DNA from: Methyloversatilis sp. | Lineage (GTDB): Bacteria > Pseudomonadota > Gammaproteobacteria > Burkholderiales > Rhodocyclaceae | DNA: 64,000 bases | Assembly (NCBI GenBank): GCA_016791045.1 | Contig: JAEUNO010000018.1 | Location: 1 to 64,000 of the forward strand | Reading direction: 5' to 3' | In this document: in pieces, positions 38,433 to 47,804 of the stretch | Layout: each line of letters begins with the position of its first letter | How positions within the stretch are numbered: the first letter of the stretch is position 1 | The notes under the pieces: generated by a model | The model's input: only the letters and a program-made list of their open reading frames with translations | Databases searched by the model: none | Told to the model about the DNA's origin: nothing | Made by a program: the position numbers and the translations under genes

Positions 38433-40919
38433 ATGGCGCGCATGAACGCCCCCGAATCCGTCGCCCGGTTGCTGTCTGCCGAACCTGCCGCGCTGCCCTG
38501 CTATCACTGCGGGCTACCGGTCGATGGCGCGCTGCGCTATCGCGTACGCATCGATGGCCAGGAGCGCCCGATGTGCTGTGCCGGCTGCGCCGCCGTCGCA
38601 GAAGCGATCAGCAGCGGCGGGCTGGAACAGTTCTACCGCCATCGCGATGCGCTGCCCGAAGCCGCGCCCGAGGCAGGTGGCGGGCGTGACCTGTCGGTCT
38701 ATGACCTGCCGGAAGTGCAGGCGGATTTCGTGCGCAGCGTGGCGCACGCGCAGTGTGCCGACGCACGCGAGGCGCTCCTGATCATCGAAGGCATCCGCTG
38801 TGCCGCCTGTGTGTGGCTCAACGAGCAGCACGTCGGGCGGCTGCCGGGCGTGCTGACGCTGGACATCAATTACGCCACGCGCCGCGCCCGCGTCGTGTGG
38901 GACCCGGCGATCACGGGCCTGTCCGCCATCCTGCAGGCGGTCGCCGACATCGGTTACCAGGCCTGGCCGAACGACCGGGCGCACGCCGAGTCGGTCGCGC
39001 GCAACGAGCGGCGCGACGCGCTGTGGCGACTCGCAGTCGCCGGTCTCGGCATGATGCAGGTCATGATGTATGCGTGGCCGGCCTACGTCGCGGGCGAAAT
39101 GGAACTGTCGGACAGCATCGCTGCGCTGATGCGCTGGGCCAGCCTCGTGCTGACCGCGCCGGTGGTGTTCTACTCGGCTGCGCCTTTCTTTTCGCGCGCC
39201 TGGCGCGATCTCGTGGCGCGCCGGGTCGGCATGGACCTGCCGGTCGCGCTCGGCGTCGGCTGCGCGTTCGCCGCCAGCCTGTGGGCGACGGTCACACGCT
39301 CGGGCGAGGTGTATTTCGACTCGGTCACGATGTTCGTCTTCCTGCTGCTGGCGGGCCGCTATCTGGAACTGGTGGCGCGCCAGCATGCGGTGCGCGGCGT
39401 CGAGAATCTGGCGCAGGTCATGCCGGCACTGGCGCAGCGCTTCACCGCCTGGCCCGCCACGGCGACCGAGGCGGTACCGGTGGTTCGACTGGTCGTCGGC
39501 GACCATGTCGTCGTCGCGGCCGGCGAAGTCATTCCGGCCGATGGCCGGCTGGTCGACGGGCGCAGCGAGGTTGACGAAAGTCTGCTGACGGGCGAATCGA
39601 AACCGCAGGCGCGCGGCGTCGGTGACCGCGTGGTCGGCGGCAGTCTGAACATCGCGTCGCCGGTGGTGCTCGAGGTCGAACAGGTGGGGGAGGCGACGCG
39701 GCTGGCGGCCATCCGCCGGCTGATCGGTCGCGCCTCGGCGAGCCGGCCCGACGTGGTGCAGTTCGCCGACCGCATCGCGCTGCATTTCGTGTCGGCGCTG
39801 ATCGTGCTGGCCTGCATCACGGCGGCGGTCTGGCTGTGGGTCGAGCCGGCGCGGGCGCTGTGGGTGTTCGTGTCGGTACTGGTCGTGAGTTGCCCGTGCG
39901 CGCTGTCGCTGGCCACACCGGCCGCGCTCACCGTGGCGACCGGCGTGTTGTCGAAGAGCGGCCTGCTGGTCACCCGTGCGCACGCCATCGAAACGCTGGC
40001 GCGTGTCACGCATGTGGTGTTCGACAAGACCGGTACGCTGACCACCGGAGACATGCATGTGCAGGCGGTCGTGCCGTTCGGCGAGATGGGTGCAGCCGAT
40101 GCGCACGCGCTGGCCGCCGCGCTGGAACAGCATTCCACCCACCCGATCGCGCGCGCCCTCCGGCAGGCGGCGGGGGATGCACCGCTGCCGGCGGTGAGTG
40201 CGCTCGAAGCCGTGACCGGGCAGGGCGTGCAGGCCCTGCATCAGGGCCGTACGCTGCGCCTGGGTCGCGCCGATTTTGTCTGCGCGGCGTCGGGCTGCGC
40301 GCTGCCCGACGTGCCGGATGGTACGGCGACACCGGTCTGGCTGGGTGACAACGACGGCCTGATCGCCCGCTTCGACCTGATCGACACGGTGCGAACCGGC
40401 GCGTCCGAACTGCTGGCACGGCTGCGCGAACGCGCCATCGCGGTCACCCTGCTGTCGGGTGATGCACCGGCGCCGGTGGCCGCCCTGGCGAAGGATCTGG
40501 GCATTGCCGACGCGCACGCGCGCATGAGTCCGGAAGCAAAGCGCGCCTTCATCGAGAGGCTGCAGGCCAACGGCGCCGTGGTCGCCATGCTGGGCGACGG
40601 CGTGAACGATGCGCCGGTGCTCGCGCAGGCCCAGGTGTCGGTCGCCATGGGCAGCGGCACCGAACTGGCGCGCGCCCAGGGCGACATGGTGCTGCTGTCG
40701 GCCGGTTTCGCGGCACTCACCCGCGGCTTCGACACCGCGCAGGTCACGCTGGCCGTGGTGCGGCAGAACCTGCGCTGGGCCTTTGCGTACAACATGCTGG
40801 CCATCCCGCCGGCGATGTTCGGCTGGATCACGCCCTGGATGGCCGGCGTCGGCATGTCGATCAGTTCGCTCGCCGTGGTGCTCAACGCGTTGCGTCTGCA
40901 GCGCCGGGGCAACAGATGA
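38433..40919 (+). CDS. ccoI: CcoI (FixI), copper-transporting P-type ATPase for cbb3 oxidase
   Basis: P1B-type ATPase that exports copper across the inner membrane for cbb3-type cytochrome oxidase. The 828-residue protein has an N-terminal cysteine domain (CYHCG and MCCAGC), then a heavy-metal domain (GIRCAACVW). Eight or so membrane helices follow, with the metal site SCPCALS, the phospho-site DKTGT and the hinge GDGVNDAPV. The N-terminal cysteine domain and adjacent ccoS identify it as CcoI rather than CopA. ATG 38442 is an alternative start. The ccoNOP oxidase genes are not in the window. Confidence 0.93.
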   Translation: MARMNAPESVARLLSAEPAALPCYHCGLPVDGALRYRVRIDGQERPMCCAGCAAVAEAISSGGLEQFYRHRDALPEAAPEAGGGRDLSVYDLPEVQADFVRSVAHAQCADAREALLIIEGIRCAACVWLNEQHVGRLPGVLTLDINYATRRARVVWDPAITGLSAILQAVADIGYQAWPNDRAHAESVARNERRDALWRLAVAGLGMMQVMMYAWPAYVAGEMELSDSIAALMRWASLVLTAPVVFYSAAPFFSRAWRDLVARRVGMDLPVALGVGCAFAASLWATVTRSGEVYFDSVTMFVFLLLAGRYLELVARQHAVRGVENLAQVMPALAQRFTAWPATATEAVPVVRLVVGDHVVVAAGEVIPADGRLVDGRSEVDESLLTGESKPQARGVGDRVVGGSLNIASPVVLEVEQVGEATRLAAIRRLIGRASASRPDVVQFADRIALHFVSALIVLACITAAVWLWVEPARALWVFVSVLVVSCPCALSLATPAALTVATGVLSKSGLLVTRAHAIETLARVTHVVFDKTGTLTTGDMHVQAVVPFGEMGAADAHALAAALEQHSTHPIARALRQAAGDAPLPAVSALEAVTGQGVQALHQGRTLRLGRADFVCAASGCALPDVPDGTATPVWLGDNDGLIARFDLIDTVRTGASELLARLRERAIAVTLLSGDAPAPVAALAKDLGIADAHARMSPEAKRAFIERLQANGAVVAMLGDGVNDAPVLAQAQVSVAMGSGTELARAQGDMVLLSAGFAALTRGFDTAQVTLAVVRQNLRWAFAYNMLAIPPAMFGWITPWMAGVGMSISSLAVVLNALRLQRRGNR

Positions 40920-40932
40920 AGGGCGCCGGCTG

Positions 40933-41115
40933 ATGGACATCCTGTGGCTGCTGGTGCCGCTGTCGGTGCTGATCGCGCTCGGCATCGGCATCGTTTTCGT
41001 CTGGTCGGCACGCAGCGGGCAGTTCGACGATCTCGAAGGGCCGGCCCACCGCATGATGATGGACGACGACCGCGCGCCGCTGAAAGCGCCCGAGCGCGAC
41101 GGCACGGATCCCTGA
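40933..41115 (+). CDS. ccoS: CcoS, cbb3-type oxidase maturation protein
   Basis: A 60-residue protein with one N-terminal membrane helix (ILWLLVPLSVLIALGIGIVF) and a short cytoplasmic tail containing FDDLEGPAHRMMMDDD, the signature of CcoS. It is needed for cofactor insertion into cbb3 oxidase. It starts 13 bases after ccoI. Confidence 0.93.
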   Translation: MDILWLLVPLSVLIALGIGIVFVWSARSGQFDDLEGPAHRMMMDDDRAPLKAPERDGTDP

Positions 41116-41211
41116 TATCGGATCGCGGCTCGCATCCGTGATCCGCATCGCTGGAACGAAAGCGCGTCCGGGATAGACTCAACGCTGTGACGTCTGCAGA
41201 GGAGAACGGGA

Positions 41212-41559
41212 ATGACGAGTTGCACCGAACACGCGCACCACGACCACCAGCACGGCCCGAACTGCGGTCATCGTGCGGTCAGCCACGACGGCCACGTCGA
41301 TTACCTGCACGACGGTCACCTGCACCATGTGCATGGCGACCATGTCGACGAACACGTCGTGGCGGTCAGTGCGACCAATCCTGCGGCCTGCACACCGCAG
41401 CATCAGTGCGCCGCCCACGCGGCCGACCACGTCCATGGGCCGGGCTGCGGCCATGACGCCGTGCCGCACGGCGATCATGTCGACTATCTGGTCGATGGCC
41501 ATCTGCATCATCCGCACGGCACGCATTGCGACGACCACGGGCCGCTCAAGGCGGCCTGA
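41212..41559 (+). CDS. Histidine-rich putative metal-binding protein with two repeats
   Basis: A 115-residue protein in which 28 residues are His, plus several Cys and Asp. Two ~34-residue repeats (about 15-48 and 76-109) share the frame GPxCGHxAVxH, HVDYL and DGHLHHxHG. There is no signal peptide, so it is probably cytoplasmic. The composition points to zinc, nickel or copper storage or buffering. I recall similar repeat proteins in other proteobacteria under unhelpful names. It has a very strong ribosome-binding site (GAGGAGAACGGG) and lies 96 bases after ccoS, suggesting a link to the copper supply of the oxidase. That link is inference. Confidence 0.85.
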   Translation: MTSCTEHAHHDHQHGPNCGHRAVSHDGHVDYLHDGHLHHVHGDHVDEHVVAVSATNPAACTPQHQCAAHAADHVHGPGCGHDAVPHGDHVDYLVDGHLHHPHGTHCDDHGPLKAA

Positions 41560-41618
41560 TGCGCAGTCTGACCTGCGCGCGGCTATCATGCGCGCAGGTC
41601 AAGTTCTGCGTCCGTTCC

Positions 41619-42164
41619 ATGTCCCTTCATCCAGCTGGCGCTGCATGGCACGCGCCGGCGTTGTTCATGCCATCCGCCCTGCGCGGCTGGCTCACCGATC
41701 CGCACTCGCTCACGTCGCGCATCCGCGCGCGCTGTCGCACCTTTTCGGTGCGGCCGCTGCGCCAGTGCGCCGCGCGTGGCGAACGCGACGAAGCGCCGCT
41801 GCTCGGCGTGGCACCGGCTCGCCGGGTGCGCGTGCGTGACGTGCTGCTGTACGCCGACGGCGTTCCGGTGGTGTTCGCGCACAGCGTGGTGCGTCTGCAT
41901 GACGTGACCGGCGCCTGGCACATGTTCGCCGGTGTCGGCGTGCGGCCGCTGGGAGAACTGCTGTTCGCCGACGCGCGCATCGCGCGTTCGCCGCTGTCGG
42001 TGCGCCGGCTCGATGACCGCCACCCGCTGTACCGGCGTGTTCGCGCGGCCGGCATCGTGACCGATGCACCGCTGTGGGCGCGCCGTTCGTTGTTCCTGCG
42101 GGCCGGCCGGCCGCTGCTGGTGACCGAGGTGTTCCTGCCGGCCATCGCGGAGCTTGCGCCATGA
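41619..42164 (+). CDS. ubiC: UbiC, chorismate lyase
   Basis: Converts chorismate to 4-hydroxybenzoate and pyruvate, the first step of ubiquinone synthesis. The 181-residue protein has the family pattern [13 protein letters not shown] near the N-terminus, [20 protein letters not shown] in the middle, and [15 protein letters not shown] with [20 protein letters not shown] near the end. ATG 41619 gives the usual length. It overlaps ubiA by four bases (ATGA). Confidence 0.93.
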   Translation: MSLHPAGAAWHAPALFMPSALRGWLTDPHSLTSRIRARCRTFSVRPLRQCAARGERDEAPLLGVAPARRVRVRDVLLYADGVPVVFAHSVVRLHDVTGAWHMFAGVGVRPLGELLFADARIARSPLSVRRLDDRHPLYRRVRAAGIVTDAPLWARRSLFLRAGRPLLVTEVFLPAIAELAP

Positions 42165-43024
42165 ATCTGCTGGCACGGCTCAATGCCTGGGAACGCCTGA
42201 TGCGGCTCGACAAGCCGATCGGCATCCTGCTGCTCGCCTGGCCCACATTGTGGGCGCTGTGGGTCAGCGGCGGCGGCAAGCCGTCGCCCTTCATCGTCTG
42301 GATATTCATGCTGGGCACCGTGCTGATGCGCAGCGCCGGCTGCGTCATCAATGACTTTGCCGACCGCAACTTCGACGGCCACGTCGAGCGCACGCGCAAG
42401 CGGCCCCTGGTGACCGGCGAGGTCGGCACCCGTGAGGCGCTGCTGCTGGCGGCCGGGCTTGCGCTGTTTGCCTTCATCCTCATCCTGCCGCTGCACCGCC
42501 TGGTCATCCTGCTGTCGTTCGCCGCGCTGTTCCTCGCCGCGAGCTACCCCTTCACCAAGCGTTTCTTCGCCATTCCGCAAGCCTGGCTGGGTGTGGCGTT
42601 CGGCTTCGGCATCCCGATGGCCTATGCGGCGCAGCTGTACACCGTGCCGAACGAAGCCTGGCTGCTGCTTGCCGCCAATGTGTTCTGGGCCATCGCCTAC
42701 GACACCGAGTACGCCATGGTCGACCGCGAGGACGACCTGAAGATCGGCATCCGCACTTCGGCCATCACCTTCGGCCGCTTCGACGTGGCTGCCGTGATGA
42801 TCTGTTACGGCATCACGCTGTCACTGCTGGCCCTCTACGGGCAGCTCGAAAACCTCGGTCTGCCGTTCTACCTGGGCCTGCTGGTCGCAGCCGGCATCGC
42901 CACCTACCACTACACGCTGATCCGCGAGCGCGACTGCGCACGCTGCTTTCGTGCCTTCCTGCACAACAACTGGCTGGGTGCAGCCGTGTTCGCCGGCATC
43001 GTGGCCGATTACGCGCTGCGCTGA
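42161..43024 (+). CDS. ubiA: UbiA, 4-hydroxybenzoate polyprenyltransferase
   Basis: Membrane enzyme that joins the polyprenyl tail to 4-hydroxybenzoate. The 287-residue protein has about eight membrane helices and the two aspartate-rich motifs of the family: [16 protein letters not shown] and [13 protein letters not shown]. It is coupled to ubiC, and ubiD, the next decarboxylation step, is encoded at 51255. Confidence 0.96.
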   Translation: MNLLARLNAWERLMRLDKPIGILLLAWPTLWALWVSGGGKPSPFIVWIFMLGTVLMRSAGCVINDFADRNFDGHVERTRKRPLVTGEVGTREALLLAAGLALFAFILILPLHRLVILLSFAALFLAASYPFTKRFFAIPQAWLGVAFGFGIPMAYAAQLYTVPNEAWLLLAANVFWAIAYDTEYAMVDREDDLKIGIRTSAITFGRFDVAAVMICYGITLSLLALYGQLENLGLPFYLGLLVAAGIATYHYTLIRERDCARCFRAFLHNNWLGAAVFAGIVADYALR

Positions 43025-43091
43025 TGCCCGGCGTAAGTCCGGCCGCCGGCCGGCGTTTACCCGGCATCGACATCCAGCAGGGGCGGGCGCC

Positions 43092-43997
43092 GTGAAACGC
43101 ATCGGAGCATTAATTCTGGCGCTCGGCGCCTTGTTCATCGCATTCGACAGCGAAGCCGGTGCGCTGCGCGAACGGCTGGCCGAGCGTGCGGAACAGCGGC
43201 GTGCGACGTCCGGAACGCCGGCGACGTTGCCAGCCGGAACGAAGGTGCAACGCAATGTGGCCTACGGCGATCACGCCAACCAGCGCATGGACATCTACAG
43301 CCCCGCCGATGCCCGCGCGGCGCCGATGCTGTTTCTTGTGCATGGCGGCGGCTGGCGCCACGGCGACAAGGCACATGGCCGTTTGATCGACAACAAGCTG
43401 GCGCACTGGCTGCCGGCCGGCGTCGTCATCGTGTCGATCAACTACCGCACGTTGCCCGAGGCCGATGTACTGACGCAGCGCGATGACGTGGTCGCCGCAC
43501 TCGCAGCCGTGCAGATGCGCGCACACGAATGGGGCGGCGATGCGTCGCGTGTCGTACTGATGGGTCACTCGGCCGGCGCCCATCTGGTGGCGCTGATCGC
43601 CGCGGCGCCCCGCGACGCGCGCATCAGTGAGCCCTGGCTCGGCAGTGTGCTGCTGGACAGCGGCGCGCTCGATGTCGAACGCCTGATGGCCGAGCGCCAT
43701 CACAGCCTGTTCGACGATGCCTTCGGCAAGGATCCGGCGTTCTGGATCGCCACCTCTCCGGTGCGCCAGCTCGCGGCACCGGGCGCGCCGTGGCTCGCCG
43801 TGTGTTCCAGTCAACGCAGGCAGGCGTGCGATCAGGTGAAGGCCTTTGCGCAGCGTGTGCGGGAGATCGGTGGTCGAATCGACGAACTGCCGCTGGCAAA
43901 GTCGCATGCTGCCATCAACGAAGACCTCGGACTGCCGGGCGCCTACACCGCGCGCGTGGACGACTTCCTGCGCGAAGTCGGGTTGCTCGCGCGATGA
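43092..43997 (+). CDS. Exported alpha/beta-hydrolase (esterase family)
   Basis: A 301-residue alpha/beta-hydrolase with an N-terminal signal peptide (about 1-23, ending EAGA). The oxyanion motif is HGGGWRHGD and the nucleophile serine is in MGHSAGAHL, as in hormone-sensitive-lipase or BD-FAE-like esterases. The probable catalytic His is in LAKSHAAINEDLG. A GTG start at 43092 is used because the signal peptide begins there. The substrate is unknown. It converges with the PEP-CTERM cluster. Confidence 0.87.
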   Translation: MKRIGALILALGALFIAFDSEAGALRERLAERAEQRRATSGTPATLPAGTKVQRNVAYGDHANQRMDIYSPADARAAPMLFLVHGGGWRHGDKAHGRLIDNKLAHWLPAGVVIVSINYRTLPEADVLTQRDDVVAALAAVQMRAHEWGGDASRVVLMGHSAGAHLVALIAAAPRDARISEPWLGSVLLDSGALDVERLMAERHHSLFDDAFGKDPAFWIATSPVRQLAAPGAPWLAVCSSQRRQACDQVKAFAQRVREIGGRIDELPLAKSHAAINEDLGLPGAYTARVDDFLREVGLLAR

Positions 43998-44028
43998 AAA
44001 AAGGGCCGCCGGCGACTGCCGGCGGCCC
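43997..44028 (-). terminator. Terminator of the PEP-CTERM cluster
   Basis: GGGCCGCCGGC pairs with GCCGGCGGCCC around 4 bases; on the minus strand the stem is followed by TTTTTT. It touches the stop codon of the convergent hydrolase gene. Confidence 0.85.
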
Positions 44029-44047
44029 CTCAAGGATTGAAGACCAC

Positions 44048-44767
44048 TCAGCCGCGACGGCGGGCTGCGAAGCCGATCAGACCGAGACCAGCCATCAGCA
44101 TGGCCCACGCTTCGGGCTCCGGCACCGGCGTGACCTCGACGGTCAGCAGCGGGCGTTCGGCCACCAGCGAAAAGTCGCGCGACGGAAAGTCGATGCCGTT
44201 GGTGCCGTTCGGCATGAAGGGCAACAGTGCCCAGCCGTAGCCCGGTACCGCACCGTTCTGCATGCGGCGCAGCGCGTCCGTGAAGTCGAGCGTCAGGCTG
44301 CCTTGTTCGATGTTTGCGTCGCCAGTATTGTCACCGACGCTCAGGAACGGCAGCACCGAGGCTTCGATGCCGTCGGTCTGGATGCCGTCGCCGAAGCTGT
44401 TCCACGACGCAGTCGCCTCATTCCACGGCAGCAACATGTCGTGGAACAGGATGCCGCTGCCGGCGCTGGTCACATTGACCGTCAGCGTTGCACTGACGAT
44501 CAGATCGGTCGCGCCGATCTGTCCGGCCGACGTGCCGAACAGGTCGTCGAAACGGATGAGCACGTGGTTGGGCGAACCGCCATCCGAAGCGTCGATGCTC
44601 AGTTCTTCCGCGTCACCGAAGGCGCTGTCCGGTGTGTTGCTGACCAGCGACGTATCGGCGCCGCCGAGATAGCCGTTGCTGCCATGCTGGAAGGTCAGCG
44701 TGGCAGCCGAAGCCGGGACCGAGCACAGCGCCAGCAGCGCGCAGGTGGTCTTGATCAGGTGCGTCAT
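44048..44767 (-). CDS. PEP-CTERM sorted exported protein (DNRLRE-like), copy 1
   Basis: A 239-residue exported protein with a signal peptide (about 1-21, ending ASA). Its C-terminal sorting tag has VPEPEAWAMLMAGLGLIGF followed by AARRRG, the PEP motif, membrane helix and basic end cut by exosortase. The body is beta-rich, with RFDDLFG and WNSFGDGI, and resembles DNRLRE-type surface domains. It is clearly paralogous to the next gene (LTFQHGSNGY versus LVFQQGLNGY). The exosortase itself is not in the window. Confidence 0.9.
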   Translation of the reverse strand: MTHLIKTTCALLALCSVPASAATLTFQHGSNGYLGGADTSLVSNTPDSAFGDAEELSIDASDGGSPNHVLIRFDDLFGTSAGQIGATDLIVSATLTVNVTSAGSGILFHDMLLPWNEATASWNSFGDGIQTDGIEASVLPFLSVGDNTGDANIEQGSLTLDFTDALRRMQNGAVPGYGWALLPFMPNGTNGIDFPSRDFSLVAERPLLTVEVTPVPEPEAWAMLMAGLGLIGFAARRRG

Positions 44768-44782
44768 GATGACGTCTCCTGA

Positions 44783-45532
44783 TCAGCCGCGACGGCGGGC
44801 GGCGAAGCCGATCAGGCCCAGACCGGCGAGCAGCATCGCGTAGGTTTCGGGTTCGGGGACAGCCAGGACTTCTACGCTGAGTTGCGGGCGGAAGTTCTGT
44901 GCGAAGTATTCCGACGTATAGAAGTCGATGCCATTCGTGCCGGCCGCGAACGGAATCATCGCCCAGCCGTAGCCCGGGACCGACCCGGCCTGCGCCGCCT
45001 GCAGCGATACGGTGAGGTCGATCGACAGCCAGCCGGTGCCGACGTTTTCCGAACCATTGTTGCCGCCAATCGTGAATATCGGCGCCGTAGCCGCTTCGAT
45101 GCCGTTGGCCTGGATACCGTTGCCGATGCTGTTCCACGTGATCACGTTCTGCGACCAGTCGGTCAGCATGTCGTACATCGTGAAGCCGCTGCCCGGATTG
45201 TCGACGTAGATGTTCAGCACGGCCGACACGATGGTGTCACCGGCCTTGATCTGGCCTGCGGTGTTGCCGAACAGGTTGTCGAAACGGATCAGACCCTGAT
45301 TGGGCTTGGCGCCCGGGCTGCCGTCGTCGCCGTCGACGCTGATGAAGTCGAGCAAGCCGAAGTTTGTACCGCGGCTGTCGCCGTCACCGGCGGTTTCGTT
45401 GCTGCGGACCATCGTGTCCTGCGTACCGGCGTAGCCGTTGAGGCCTTGCTGGAACACGAGCGTGTCGGCCGACGCGGTGGCCGGCAACGTGGCCAGCAGC
45501 GCGCTGGCGGTGATCAGGTTGCGCAATGTCAT
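44783..45532 (-). CDS. PEP-CTERM sorted exported protein (DNRLRE-like), copy 2
   Basis: A 249-residue paralogue of the preceding entry. It has a signal peptide (about 1-22), the body with LIRFDNLFGNTAGQI and TWNSIGNGIQANGIEAA, and the tag VPEPETYAMLLAGLGLIGF with AARRRG. The two genes are 15 bases apart on the minus strand and share one terminator. The tag nucleotide sequences are nearly identical, suggesting recent duplication or gene conversion. Confidence 0.9.
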   Translation of the reverse strand: MTLRNLITASALLATLPATASADTLVFQQGLNGYAGTQDTMVRSNETAGDGDSRGTNFGLLDFISVDGDDGSPGAKPNQGLIRFDNLFGNTAGQIKAGDTIVSAVLNIYVDNPGSGFTMYDMLTDWSQNVITWNSIGNGIQANGIEAATAPIFTIGGNNGSENVGTGWLSIDLTVSLQAAQAGSVPGYGWAMIPFAAGTNGIDFYTSEYFAQNFRPQLSVEVLAVPEPETYAMLLAGLGLIGFAARRRG

Positions 45533-45565
45533 GGTGTTGTCTCCTTAATGTAACGAGTGCGGGCG

Positions 45566-45597
45566 CAAAAAAACCGGCGCGGTGTTTTGCGCCGGTT
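45566..45597 (-). terminator. Terminator after phoX
   Basis: AACCGGCGC pairs with GCGCCGGTT around 8 bases; on the minus strand it is followed by a run of T. It separates phoX from the two DNRLRE-like genes. Confidence 0.85.
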
Positions 45598-45623
45598 CAG
45601 TCATGCAGTTCTTCCGGATCGCC

Positions 45624-47129
45624 TTACAGCGCGCCGTTGTCCCACGGGCCGGTAATGGCAAAGGTGATGCCCGGGCTCTGCAGACAGACGAACAGCCACT
45701 CGTTGTGGAAGGTCGCGCCGCAGAATTCGCTGGTCATGCCGTTGCTGTTGAACAGCCGACCGGTCGACGGACGCGTGTAGTTCCCGACAGCCCCGCCGGT
45801 GCGGAAATCCGCGTTGCTGGCGCAGAACGGGAACACGGTGCCGTCGGTCGTCAGACCATGCATGCGCGATACGGCATTGTTGCCGTCTTCGCACAGGATG
45901 AGGCTGCCGCGCGGGCTCCACGCGATGTTGTCCGGGTTGTCGCAGACATCGGCGCCCGATGATTCGTACACCAGCGTGAAGGTTTCGCGACGCGGGTCGT
46001 AGGCGAATATCTGGCCCTTGCCCACTGCACCGCCGCTGGTCGAGCAGACGTAGATCACCCCGTTGCCGTACCACACACCTTCGCCGCGGGCGAGGCTCGA
46101 CGCGCCCTGCACCAGACCCTGAGCCCGCACGCCGCCGTAGCTGGTGCCCGAAACGAAGGGCTTGTTCGGCTCGTCGATGTCCACCCACTCCACATCCCAC
46201 GTTGCACCGGGGGCCTGACCGACCGCGGTGTTGAAGTAGGGGTACTCGACTGCAAGAATCTCGACCTTCGCATTCGTCGCCGTCTTCAGCTTCATCATCT
46301 GCAGCTTGCCGCCCATTTCGAGTCGTCCCGGCGTTTTCGGGATGAAGCGGTAGAAGCCGCTCGGTGTCGAATCTTCGGTTTCGTAGATGTAGCCGGTGAC
46401 CGGATCGACAGCGACGGCTTCATGGCTGAAGCAGCCCATATCAACCAGCGGAACCGGGCGCGCCGAACCGGATGCCGGCACGTCGAAGCAATACCCGTGC
46501 TGCTTGGCGTAATTGGCGTTCGTGTGCACGCCGTTCGTGGTCTCTTCACAGGTGATCCATGAATTCCACGGGGTCGGGCCGCCGGCGCAGTTGCGGATCG
46601 TGCCGGAAATCGAGGCGTAACTGCCCACCCATTGTCCGGTTCGCGGCGCGAACACCATATTGGTCGTACCGCCGTCGCACAACGGGTCGTAAGTGACTTT
46701 GGCCGGCGCGAAAGAGCCGGTTGTGCCGCCCTTTTCGTGGTTCCGCACGATCACGACCTTGTTGGCATCCGCTGCCACAACGGCCATGCCATCGTGGTTG
46801 CTTGGGGTCGGGCGGCCGTCGCTCATGATGTCGCCGGTCCAGCCGAACGATGTGTACCTGAATCCTTCCGGGAGTTGCAGGAGCGACAGGCCGGTCGCCT
46901 CGTCTGCCACGGCAGCGAGCGGACCGTAGTCCGGGCTGTAAGGCAGTTGCACCGCATGCGCGTTCTTCGCGCCGAGAATGCTGAAGGGCATTGCAACCGC
47001 TGCTGCTGCGGCAACTCCGCTCTTCATGAAGCCCCGGCGGCCATACGTCCAGTTGGGGTCCATTTCCTTGGTTGCGTCGGTTTTCGCGAAATCGCGCATT
47101 GAATCGATCAGATCGTCACGTGTCGTCAT
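45624..47129 (-). CDS. PhoX-type alkaline phosphatase (DUF839), Tat-exported
   Basis: A 501-residue PhoX-family protein. The N-terminus has a Tat signal (YGRRGFMKSGVAAAAAVAM) placed ~30 residues in. Metal-ligand segments typical of PhoX are NHEKGG, ITCEETTNG, GCFSHEAVAVDP with YETEDS, and SPRGSLILCEDG. PhoX enzymes are calcium/iron phosphatases that release phosphate from organic esters. It is 36 bases downstream of a PEP-CTERM gene and has its own terminator. No Pho box was identified. It could act on other phosphoesters. Confidence 0.88.
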   Translation of the reverse strand: MTTRDDLIDSMRDFAKTDATKEMDPNWTYGRRGFMKSGVAAAAAVAMPFSILGAKNAHAVQLPYSPDYGPLAAVADEATGLSLLQLPEGFRYTSFGWTGDIMSDGRPTPSNHDGMAVVAADANKVVIVRNHEKGGTTGSFAPAKVTYDPLCDGGTTNMVFAPRTGQWVGSYASISGTIRNCAGGPTPWNSWITCEETTNGVHTNANYAKQHGYCFDVPASGSARPVPLVDMGCFSHEAVAVDPVTGYIYETEDSTPSGFYRFIPKTPGRLEMGGKLQMMKLKTATNAKVEILAVEYPYFNTAVGQAPGATWDVEWVDIDEPNKPFVSGTSYGGVRAQGLVQGASSLARGEGVWYGNGVIYVCSTSGGAVGKGQIFAYDPRRETFTLVYESSGADVCDNPDNIAWSPRGSLILCEDGNNAVSRMHGLTTDGTVFPFCASNADFRTGGAVGNYTRPSTGRLFNSNGMTSEFCGATFHNEWLFVCLQSPGITFAITGPWDNGAL

Positions 47130-47165
47130 GTGTTCTCTCCGTTTGAGTGTAGTGGGTCGGATGGA

Positions 47166-47753
47166 TCAGCGTGCGCGGTTGCGGCGCACGCGGGCGAGGC
47201 CGCCGAGCAGGCCGAGACCGAGTGCGAGCTGGGCCCAGGCTTCGGGTTCGGGGACCGAGGCGGTGATGCTGTAGTTGAAGCTTTCGATGCCGGGGCCGAC
47301 GTTGTCCTGCCAGTCGGCGATGGCCAGCACGAAGGTGCCGGTGCCATAGACGTTGCTGAAGCGCACGCTGGCCGCTTCGCCCGGGCCGCCCAGGCTGAAC
47401 GGCGAACTGCCGTCGGCGCCCGCGACGAAGACGGTGTTCAGCGAAGAATCGGTGATGTTGCCGAAGTAGTTCAGGGTGTCGGTTTCGACGCCGTACCACA
47501 CGCCGATGATCGGATCGAACATGCTGTCCGACGGCGTGACGGTGATTTCAACGTCGGCCATGAAGTCGGCGTTGAACGTCCAGAAGGACCAGTTCTCGGC
47601 GTTGGTGAGGCTGAAGTCGTAGCTCTCTGCCTTGACGGATCCGGTGAAGGTGCCGCTGCCGAAACTGCCGCTGATGGCCGGTGCAGCCGCTTGCGCGCCG
47701 GTCGACAGCAGCATGGCCGAAACGGCCATTGCGAGGATTGAAGGGGTTTTCAT
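47166..47753 (-). CDS. PEP-CTERM sorted exported protein
   Basis: A 195-residue exported protein with a signal peptide (about 1-23, ending AQA) and a C-terminal sorting tag (VPEPEAWAQLALGLGLLGG, then RVRRNRAR). The body is rich in Phe, Ser, Thr and Gly and is probably all-beta, with FDPIIGVWYGVETDT in the middle. It is not close to the two DNRLRE-like proteins. It lies 36 bases upstream of phoX and is probably transcribed with it. Confidence 0.88.
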   Translation of the reverse strand: MKTPSILAMAVSAMLLSTGAQAAAPAISGSFGSGTFTGSVKAESYDFSLTNAENWSFWTFNADFMADVEITVTPSDSMFDPIIGVWYGVETDTLNYFGNITDSSLNTVFVAGADGSSPFSLGGPGEAASVRFSNVYGTGTFVLAIADWQDNVGPGIESFNYSITASVPEPEAWAQLALGLGLLGGLARVRRNRAR

Positions 47754-47804
47754 TGGACTCTCCGTGTCTGGGTTGCAACACGAAGCAGTCTGGCGGCCGA
47801 AAAA

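Noticed and set aside
38514-41225. 903-codon minus-strand open frame antisense to ccoI
   Set aside because: ccoI has all P-type ATPase motifs; the antisense product is low-complexity His/Arg/Gln-rich.
41212-41559. Repeats in the histidine-rich gene as a CRISPR or mobile repeat
   Set aside because: The repeats are in frame, diverged at synonymous positions and code for a coherent His-rich protein.
43024-43062. Hairpin between ubiA and the hydrolase gene as a terminator
   Set aside because: CCGGCC/GGCCGG forms a short stem only, the outer arms mismatch, and no T run follows.
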